From Mesorhabditis belari (taxonomy: Eukaryota; Nematoda; Chromadorea; Rhabditida; Rhabditidae), in contig CAUEEP010000730.1 of NCBI GenBank assembly GCA_958450365.1, positions 1-64,000 of the forward strand: 64,000 bases of DNA. The letters are read 5' to 3'. Made by a program: the position numbers and the translations under genes. The notes under the pieces are model-generated. The model saw only the letters and a program-made list of their open reading frames with translations, had not been told where the DNA came from and did not search any database. Positions 55,301 through 64,000 of this stretch are shown one piece after another. Position 1 is the first letter of the stretch. Every line of letters starts with the position of its first letter.

Positions 55301-58300
55301 CATCAAGAGACTCGGCAAATGATGATTGAAGACGTGAAAATTATGGCAATAAGTTTAAATGGAACACTGGAATTTTAGATCCGGGATGAAATCACAACGC
55401 TAAAACACGAGGAACTAAGTCTGGAAAAAGCGGTCGACGAGTTGATTCGAATGACAACTCGAATCTCTCAGACTTTAAGGTGCAGATTAATTGCTATTAA
55501 GCCTTATTTCTTGTTTAGGCGTCTTGCTCGCGACGCCGAGAGTTCACTTCCGGACATCTTGGTGAAAATGGTTGCCGGTACACGTGTAGTTGCATACGCT
55601 CGAATTGCGCCAAGAGATGTAAGTGTCACCCTTAGTAGAACTGTAATTATATTTTTATTTTAAAGATTATGCATTCAAATATGGGCAAGGTGGTCTCGGG
55701 TCGATTTTGTGGCAAAGCTCGAGCTATCCCATTGACCTGGCTAGATGGTGTCATTAAAAAGCGTTCAATAACGGAAGAAGTAATTTTTATGTTACCTCCG
55801 AATCCGACCAGACGTCCAGATCTGATCCGGTCCAGATCGAATTGGATATGGACGCCTGGTCGGATTCGGGCGTAACATTTATCCTAGCCATTCTTTAAAC
55901 TATTTTTCTTTTAGATACCAGCCGTTGTTCATGTCAGAATGTGGTTGGGTCGAAATGTTGAAAAAAATGCCTACCTCTCGACAATAAGACCAGCTGAATC
56001 AAGATGCTATTGGGAAGTCTATCATTATCAGGCAAGCTTTTATTCTATTGCTTTGCAAAGTAAAGTTTAGAATCGTTCAACTCCAATCTCTCCATGGACT
56101 TCTATTGGGCATTTTGATTATCGAGGACAAGTAGTGGATGTGAGAGAGGGTCCACAAATTCCGGAAGGATGGCAGAATGCGGTTGAAAAAGAGTTAGTTG
56201 TAATAAAAAGTTTAATATAGGGTGTATGGGCGATTCGAAATACACATGAGCGTTGGGTGGCTTCGGACCAAGGGCGAGTGGTATATGATGATAAGTTGTA
56301 CGAATTACAGGAACGATCGACCAAAGGGTAATAAAGATTTGCGATTCGCTAGTTGAATTTATTTAACTTTTCAGATGGAGATTTCGAAATTATACCGATG
56401 TTTGGGGAGGCAAAATTTCGGAAAAGGTGATGAACACGCCAACCAAAGGTATTACATCTTGTTTCTTCGTGTTTGGAAAAATTTTAAGGTTGGGCTTATG
56501 AAGGAGAATGGACGAGAGATCTGCATACACCAGGTGATAAAGACGGTTGGATATACTCAGTTTGTGGAAATTTCCAAGGTGGCGAAGGACCTGGAGATCG
56601 TGCTGAGAGGTGACTACAATTGCCCTTTAGATTTATTGCTGAATTTGTCGGGGGTTTATTTAAGGCTTTGTTTTTAGATTGGTTCACATGTTTCGACGAA
56701 GAATCTTGACCCGAACAAGACGACGTGAAGAGGTTCGGCAGAAGAGCAACACTCTAGCGGCAATGCAAGATGCACTTCTGGCTGACGATTATTGGGAGGT
56801 ATTGTTCCAGTTTCGGCTCATTCTCCAAAATTGTTGTTTAGTATACTTCAGAGAGAGATGGGCCGTATCACGATAAATGCATGACAGGAGATCGACTGCG
56901 GCGTCGCAGATTTGTAATTCCAGTCACGAAAACAATGTTTGATAATACGGGATGCTTTAAATTTTTATCTCTTTAGTGCGGCAGCAAAGAACTTTAACAT
57001 TGTTCGTCAATATGAAGTGCACGAAGTTGTTTCACAATGGCAATTGCGAGTTTACATTTTCTGGGCGAAAGTGAGTGCTTTGTTCTGAAAAAGAGCCTCA
57101 CCTTATTTAGGACCTCCTACCACTGACGAAAGATTTTTCATCACGAGCCTTCGTACGCGTCTCATATCTTCATTCTACCAAACAAACTGCAGTCGTAGAT
57201 CGAACGGCTAATCCTGTTTTCAACGAGACGTTAATATTCGATAAAGTAAGTACTTTAAGTGGTACAACCAAAATGGTTTTCTAGCTTTTGATACCGGGAG
57301 CACATCATGTAATCACCGATTGTCCCCCATCGGTGTTCGTTGAAGTGAAAGGAGAACGACATGATGATTCGGAGGTCTAAAATATTTTTATTTGATTAAA
57401 TTATTGTTTGGTTTTAGTGCTTTATGGGATGTTTCACAGCAGCTCCAACCGTTATTTGCTCTGCGACAGATCGGCGAGCTTCAATGCGATGGATGAAGTT
57501 GCACTTTGGCTCAGGAAAGACACGGTCCGGACTGCAATTTTAAACTTTGCATTGAATCAAATGAATTATGTATAGGTTTATTTTAGTGGAGCTCTCTTGT
57601 GTGCCTTTGAACTGTTTCTTCGTGACCAAAATCATAAAATCGATCTTCCGTTGGTGCCAGCTAAGAAGAAAGCAGGAAGAATCGAGGCTTGACCACGCTT
57701 TTGTGACAAACATCTAAATTTTTAAGGTTCCGATGGAATTACGTCCCAAATTCAGCAAGTACAGCATTCAAATGTTGTGTTGGGGTGTAAGAAACTTGCA
57801 CAGACACAATGTGAGCATGAATTAATTTAACTTTATAACATCGTTTTAGCTACTCACCGTGCGCCGCCCATTCATCAGCATGATTTTTGGTGATGTTGAC
57901 GCAAAGACGAAAGCGTTGAACGATGTGAAAGAAAATCCAAATTTCACCGAACCTCTATTGTCTTTTCAAGAAATTCTTCTACCAGATGGTAAACTATTTA
58001 GAAGCTGTAAGCCAATGAAAGTATTTTTAGAGTTGTCTCTTGCTCCTCCACTAATTTTCAACTTGCACGACCAGCGAGCGTTTCGACGGGCACCCCTTGT
58101 AGGCGTATGCCTCATCTCCGATTACAAAAGATTTGTCAAACAGGCCATTCTACAAAAGGTATCCCGCAAAAATACTTAACTTGATCAAAAATTTTAGGTA
58201 GACCATCATTCGTTTGAATGGGGTGCATTTGACCAATTTGTCGAAACGGAAGAGGCGAGTGAAGAAGGAAAGTCTGCCTCAAATGACGAATCAATTTTGG

Positions 58301-61300
58301 GAGAGTACAGAATTGATTGGTGGAGTAAATTCTACACTTCAAATGGAAATCCAGAAAAAGCGCCCGGCTTTGATAAGTTGGTGTAAAAGAAATAAAATTT
58401 TTAAAACAAAGACAATATTTCACCTATAGTTCATCCTGCCAGTTGTAAAACAATCTTCATTTAGAACTGGAATCGAACAACTTCGGATCTTCCGATGGGC
58501 GCTTGAAGATACGGTGGAATATGGAAGATTTTGTGATTTCCTTGATACGTTTCAGTTCAAAAAATCGGCGAAAGGTAATAATGGTTCCTATCTTGTAAGT
58601 TCACTTTATACAGGACACTTTGATGATCACGAGGAAAAAGAGGTCACAGGGGAGTTGAAAGGACGCCTTTTCTTGAAGAAATATGAAGACAATACGCCTC
58701 GTATGTTTCATTTGAAGTTGCTAAATTGTCGTAAATTGTACTGTAGCTATTCTTGCACCACCGGCTGGAATCGAATTCATTGGAGTCACCTCGTGTTGTG
58801 TGAGACTTTATGTTGTGTCAGGTTTGGTGAAAAAGAAATGTTAAGCTAAACTTTGTATTTAGCGGCTGGTCTTGTCATCAAGAAAACGAATCGAGCTTGT
58901 GATTCTTATGTCATTGCAAGGATAGGAAAACAAAAAGTATGTGCATAAACTTTAGAGATGTTTATAATAAATAATTGTTATAGTTGAGTCGCAAAAATGA
59001 ATATCGGCCTGATGAAGTGAACCCGGAATACGGAGAGGTCTAGTGTCTGTAAAAAGTTGTGTTTACATAATTGTTTTCAGGTTTTTGAATGGGATGTTAC
59101 TCTACCATTGGAAAAGGACTTAACGATAACTGTGATGAATAGAAAGCGGATAGTTAGAGGTAAATCCATAAAAAGCTACTTGAAGCATGGTTTTTAGATG
59201 ACGAGATTGGATCAACAACAATAGACTTGGAGAACCGGCTGCTAACAAAACATCGAGCAACTGTTGGTCTAGCACGACAGTATACGATCACTGTAAGTTT
59301 TTTAAAGGAGCTGCTTTGAATTTTTTAACTAAAGGGGGAGCTTACGTGGAGAGATCAAATGAGTCCACTGGCTATTCTGAAAAGATATTGTGAACGCATG
59401 AAAATTCCTCCGCCACAAGTGCTTTTCAAGAAAGGCTCAAATGAAGAAGTGATCGATGTTGGACTAAAGGTGAGTTTGTTTTGTTTGATTCCGATCTTTT
59501 ATTATTCAGATTTTGGAAATTGACTTCTGGCTTTTAACATTTGAGAAAGACGCCCCAGAGCGGCCTCGGGTGGGACGACCAGCACAACGAGTGGCTCTTT
59601 ACATTCTGAACAGAGTACTTTTTGCATAAGATTATCAGTATTTTATTTTCTTTTGAAAGATGGGGTTGGTTCCTGAACACGTGGAGACGAGAGCTCTTTT
59701 CGACAGTCATGGAGGAAAACAAAAAGTAGTTTTCTTGCTACCTTTAATCAAATACTTGCTGTTTTAAGGTTGGCGATCTGTTGTGTTGGGTAGACATCTT
59801 TCCGCGATGTATTGGTATTGAATAATAAACTTTAAGTTATTTTATTTGTGTTTAGGTCCCATACCTGCGCCTATTGATATCAGTATTCGGAGACCTGAGC
59901 CCTATCAATTGCGAATTGCGGTCTTTAATGTGTTCAATGCGGTGGTTTGCAAGAGGAATTTCCAGCAGCCCGTTTGATTATCTTTGTTATAAAAAACTAC
60001 ATCTGCTTTAGTGTGGGGACCTCTACATAAAAGCGTTTATTAATGGAAACAAGAAGGGAGAAAAGACAGACACGCACTTCAGGTATTTGAAGAAAAGAGG
60101 GACACATCGTTAAGTAACTTAAAAATATAGAGTCCTTGATGGATACGCTTCTTTCAACTATCGACTTTTACTTGACTTTGACTGGAATCCCTGGGAAAAA
60201 AGAATTTATGCCAAAGAAAAGAAGCGATTCATGCGGTATAAATAATTTTGCAATAGTTTTTATTAATGCTCTAGAAAGTCCCGGAGTGAACTTGTAAAAT
60301 CATTGCTCGTTCTTCAATTATGGGATAAGAGCCGTTTCAGCAAGGACACTTTGCTTGGGGAACTAGTCTTGGACTTGCAAGGATTTCAAGGTTTTGACAT
60401 TTATTTCAACTAAATAATATCTTTATTCAGAAGGTATGATGGATCCGGATGAGATTGAAGCCGTCTATTATTCACATTTGGTGTACAGAAATCTTGCTAG
60501 AAGGTTTATTTTCTCCTTTAGCGCTTTTGGTGGTTAAATGCAACAGTTAAATTTTGCGTTTACTTTCAAAAATATACTGCACCAACTTGACTTCATCAAA
60601 TTAAGGTGTATCCTTCACTCATGGCGTCATCGGCCCCAGTTTTGCTGTAACCCGAATCGCAAGACGAACTTGAAGAAGAAAAGCGTAATACCACTGCCAA
60701 AAGCTCCGGTATTTTTCTTCATTGTTAGTCATTTCATTTTGGTCTTTAGTTGTATAAAGCCCCAAAAGTTGATAGTCCATTTTTCCATCCATTTGAAGGA
60801 GAGCCTCTGCATGGCTATTTCCCGATGCTTCGGAAGGGTTGTGAGTTACCGAATGAGCAGGTAAATCGGCTTTTGTTAGATTAACTTCAAACGCCTTAGA
60901 AACTTGATTATGACGCACACAAGAAGAAAGACGACGACTTTGATGTAAATGCTGAGAAGGAGTACGTAACTGGTAAGCTTTGAGCATTTGTTTTATTTTT
61001 ACCCTTTGCATCTAGGTGTGGTTGAGATTGAAATGCAATTATTGTCAAAAGAGGAAGCTGACGCCGAACCAGTTGGCCGGAAGCGAAAGAAGCCGAATCA
61101 AGTGAGCTTGCGTTGTTGTTGTTTATCGCAAAGTTTTATCTAGAATCCACGCTTGGGCAAACCGGATCGCTCAGCATGGGACTCAAATTGGTTTCTTTCG
61201 CGTATTCGCCCAGCGCTTCGACACTTTTGGAACAAATATGGAAAGGTTCGCTTTTAAAATTACTGATCAGGCCTCAGCTTAATTAAAACAAATAGAAGAA

Positions 61301-61460
61301 CGGCAGTACTTAGGTGATCCTTGTCTGGCTCGCTGTGATCATTTTGTGGTTGATCATTCTCATCGCCATTAGTATCAACATTCCGATTATCCTCAAGTCA
61401 TCCTTCTCGTCGGGCATGGAAACTGTCGGAGTCTCGGAGTCCGGAGGATCTGAAAAATAA
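52393..61460 (+). CDS. fer-1: Ferlin (type 1, with DysF region), fer-1-like
   Basis: Dozens of short exons form a full ferlin. Order: a basic and acidic disordered N-terminus ([11 protein letters not shown]; exons to about 53130); a first C2 domain ([20 protein letters not shown], 53166-53860); a ferlin-specific stretch [14 protein letters not shown] (54313); central helical exons; then the DysF region (about 56060-56680) with paired W/R motifs ([37 protein letters not shown]). Further C2 domains follow (HVISQ-type exons near 57000-57660, EYRIDWWSK near 58300, [10 protein letters not shown] near 60200). A C-terminal membrane anchor (61314-61400, [20 protein letters not shown]) ends the protein. 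Ferlins drive Ca2+-dependent membrane fusion; worm FER-1 acts in sperm membranous organelles. The start follows a CTTTTAG trans-splice-like acceptor. Some internal exon borders were not fixed individually. Confidence 0.88.
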
Positions 61461-61666
61461 TTTACCCCAAATTTCCTCTTTTTTGTTATACTAATGTTAA
61501 TTTATCGTTGTTTGTGATAATATTTGTAAATGCCTATTTATCATCTACGCGTGTTATTCTTTGCTGTCGCCAATTTTGGTATTTATTATACTCGCTTGTT
61601 TGTGCATAATATAAGTTGTTTTTGGAGTATTCTGCGCATGTTGATTGTTGACGTATGTTGACGCTA
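61461..61666. other. Ferlin 3' UTR and spacer
   Basis: AT-rich, no coding region. The ferlin 3' UTR runs towards the mariner remnant. Confidence 0.5.
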
Positions 61667-62545
61667 TAAGGTCATCCCATAAGTCGTGGCGGAGCTGAAA
61701 CAAACCACAAATGCTGTGTGCGCTTTGAAGTGACTGTCCTTTTTTCCTTATCGTAAGAACATTGGACCATTCCCTCATTCAAAAGGGTAGTCGCGTTCAA
61801 TGAGCAAGAACTTCTCAAGCTTATCGAGAAGGGCACCAAATTAACTGTTGAAGAACTGGCAGAAGAGATATCTCCCTTACATTCTACGATGGTTAGGGAT
61901 CTTCAACTTGGCTATAAATCAATTTTGGGAATTGTTGCTCAACTCCCTGACCGACCCTGTGAAAAGGTAGCGTCTCTCAATTACAGCTTCTCTCCTTTCA
62001 AGACGCGAGAGAAAATTTTTTGTTCCGTATTGTGACAGGGGGCCACAAATGCATTATGTTAGACAACATAAATAGAAAGCGTCAGTGGGTTGGGTCCGGA
62101 GAAGCATCAAATGAGCCAAAAACCAGAAGTGCACCAAAAGAAGTTTGTGTTTTGCGTTTGGTGGAATATTAAAGGATTTATTTACTGGGACCCCTTGAAT
62201 GTAGAGAGGAGAATTGCCACATTAGTATACAGTGATCAATCGAGAAATTGGACAAAATAATTAAGAAAAAAGATCCGATTTGAAAAAGTCGTCCTCCAAC
62301 GTGTCACTGCTCACCCACATACTGAAAAACTGACACGCTGAACAATCCACAGCCTTGGCTGGGCACTTCTACTTCATCTAGCTTACTCTCCTGATCTTTC
62401 CTCTTCCGATTATCATTTATTCCATTCTATGCAAAATGATTCCAAGGGGTGCACTTCAAAGACGAAAATGAGGCCAAATGTTGGTTAGCAACTTTCTTTT
62501 TGTTAGAGCCGAAGATTTTCTACGAAAGGGGACGCCAGCATATGT
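61667..62545 (+). pseudogene. Dead mariner transposon
   Basis: A mariner-like 5' terminus (AAGGTCATCCCATAAGTCG) after TA is followed by transposase pieces in shifting frames. Examples are the helix-turn-helix-like FNEQELLKLIEKGTK, a GSGEASNEPKT segment, KGFIYWDPLN, and the signature LGWALLLHLAYSPDLSSSDYHLF that contains the catalytic Asp of the third motif. Many stops and frameshifts; the 3' inverted repeat was not found. Confidence 0.85.
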
Positions 62546-62783
62546 AGTATTTATTTAATTGTTGATCCATCATTCTCCATCCGTTCGATCAAAGTCCGGT
62601 CGGATTTGTGTAGAAATCGTCGGCCGGAAAATCTCCCCAGCTTTCTGGATCATCTTGTGTCTCCAAGATGTTTATTTCTTCCCTAAAAATGGCAATCGGT
62701 CAAAAAATGTACTATCCTTACGGCTGTACATGGATCTATTTCCATGCTCGTATTCAGTATAATCTTATCAGCAAAACAAAAAC
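62546..62783. other. Spacer between mariner remnant and kinase gene
   Basis: No gene recognised. It may contain the kinase 3' UTR or a further 3' exon, since a GTAAGT donor overlaps the proposed stop. Confidence 0.4.
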
Positions 62784-64000
62784 TTACTCTCCAACCCCTT
62801 TCTCGTCACTTCGTGATTTTGCAGCGGTCACCAAAGTCGGATCGTTTGTCGCCTCGGCGGATGGATTGACCGGTTCGGCTGATTTCAGGCTTGTTTGCGA
62901 AGCCTAAAGCTTAAGGATATAGTGATGGTGTTATGTTAAAATGTGTCACCTGTTTGCGTATTCCCTCTCCCGGTGAATGGACGGGCTCGGCGGATTGAGC
63001 AGCTTGTGACTTCTTCGACGGAAGCTTCTGTCTCTTCTTGTGTGCGGCGTCCCTTTGTTGAACGTAGTCTTCCCAATCGTACAACTCATCCATCCTAAAC
63101 TAAAAACTTTATTAACAATAACATTTTAACATACTTTATCTTTTCCTCCTTCATGATCTCCAGAAAAACCTCGTAGATCAGGCCGTAGTCGGGCCGATTG
63201 TAGTAGCCAAGCGTACGCAAATGACTCGTGATTCGTGATAACTAAAAGGATATCTAAAGAGAAGAGAAAGAAGAGAATAATTAAGAGAAGCTAATGCTAT
63301 AGATAAATGATTAATATAGATTGTAGATTAATACACCTTCGAAGGCGAGTTCATGAAGAGCACTGCATCGGTGGTGTTTATCTTGCATCGTTGTACGTCG
63401 GCTTTCTCTCTAAAAAAATAGAATTGTCAACGCTACTAGAATTTTCATCTTGTAACTACAACTTCTTCTAAAAAAAATCAACTGAAGCTTTCTCCAAGGT
63501 AATGCTCGTCGCATCTCGGCCAGCATGTACATCATTGACCACAAATCGTCGGCCCGGCACTAAAAGAAATATTGATTGATAAACTTCCTTCTTAAAGCCA
63601 CAAATGTTAAGCTTCTCACCTGATCGCCTTTTTCGTGCACATTCAAGGAGCAATAGCGAGATGTTCCACTAAAAAAAACAGTTTCTTTAATTTAAGTTTA
63701 AAACCCTTACCGAAAAAGGCAATCGTTTCGACGTCGCCGAAACTCCCAACGACCATTTGTTTGCAACATGAATCTAAATTTTGGAAATTACTCGAAACCT
63801 CGAATCTATTTAGTAAAAGTAAAATCGCTCACTCTCTTGCCAAGCCGAAATCGAGTACGTAGAGCGTGTGCATGGACTCGGGCGAATCAGGATGTCCCAT
63901 TGCGAGATTTCCCGGTTTGATGTCCCGATGGACGACACCAATCTGAAAACAAACAACATTATAAAGGGTGAACAAATATTATAGGTGACATTCAGTACAT
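62784..64000 (-). CDS. TTBK/CK1-family protein kinase, 3' part (cut by window end)
   Basis: Minus-strand exons read, in order, VVHRDIKPGNLAMG, LYVLDFGLARE, QTNGRWEFRRRRNDCLF, GTSRYCSLNVHEKGDQ, RADDLWSMMYMLAEM, LPWRKLQL, FMNSPSK, LRTLGYYNRPDYGLIYEVF and MDELYDWEDY. HRDIKPGN supplies the catalytic Asp and DFGLA the Mg-binding Asp; DDLWSM in place of a typical subdomain IX, with the GTSRYCS activation segment, is characteristic of the nematode-expanded TTBK-like group of casein-kinase-1 relatives. The tail is a Lys/Ser/Ala-rich disordered region (SAEPVHSPGEG, SAEPVNPSAE). A TAA at 62784-62786 ends it unless the overlapping GTAAGT is used. The N-lobe lies outside the window. Confidence 0.82.

Noticed and set aside
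61554..61778. Minus-strand 74-residue gene
   Set aside because: Overlaps the 5' end of the dead mariner in antisense.

Overview
This window looks like the nuclear genome of a free-living or parasitic nematode. The DNA is AT-rich. Genes are split by many short introns (about 40-60 nt) with TTTCAG/TTTTAG acceptors, and several start codons sit a few bases after such an acceptor, as expected for spliced-leader trans-splicing. Families restricted to or expanded in nematodes are present: an ABF-type defensin, an F-box protein with a nematode-type C-terminal domain, divergent PP1 phosphatases, and a TTBK/CK1-like kinase. No RNA gene set or species-specific marker allows naming the species. All gene models were assembled by hand from splice signals and reading-frame phase.

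Layout. 1-4.3 kb: 3' exons of a Q-rich, coiled-coil nuclear-type protein (minus), a reshuffled partial copy of it, a (CAA)n tract and an ABF defensin (plus, apparently frameshifted). 4.3-11.6 kb: gene-poor, filled with tRNA-derived SINEs, TA-flanked MITEs, tandem duplications and an 8-bp minisatellite. 11.6-21.8 kb: one 12-exon gene encoding a 397-residue fusion of a RING finger and a degenerate Ras-type GTPase, whose 3.8-kb third intron carries large satellite arrays. 21.9-27.7 kb: repeats, MITEs and two weak gene candidates. 27.9-30 kb: a mitochondrial-type ACOT9-like acyl-CoA thioesterase (plus).

30-54.7 kb is a complex amplicon. The unit, read left to right, is F-box gene (plus), 87-residue small gene (minus), 3' fragment of the ACOT gene (plus), PP1-like phosphatase (minus), ferlin 5' end (plus). 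It occurs once at 32.7-39.5 kb and again at 47.7-54.7 kb, about 15 kb apart. The second occurrence is also the right arm of a palindrome with arms of about 3.7 kb (41.9-45.7 and 47.3-51.0 kb), and a Tc1-like transposon with unusually long terminal inverted repeats sits exactly on the axis. An intact-looking RNase H gene (272 residues) lies between the blocks and has acquired its last residues from amplicon sequence. The only full-length ferlin (fer-1-like, 52.4-61.5 kb) runs out of the right end of the amplicon. A dead mariner follows, then the 3' part of a TTBK-like kinase (minus), cut by the window end.

In C. elegans, fer-1-type ferlin, PP1 paralogues and CK1/TTBK-type kinases are prominent in sperm. 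A palindromic block holding these genes is therefore a candidate male-germline amplicon; this is an inference. Among the copies, several carry frameshifts or deletions, so probably one PP1, one ferlin, one small gene and two F-box copies remain intact.
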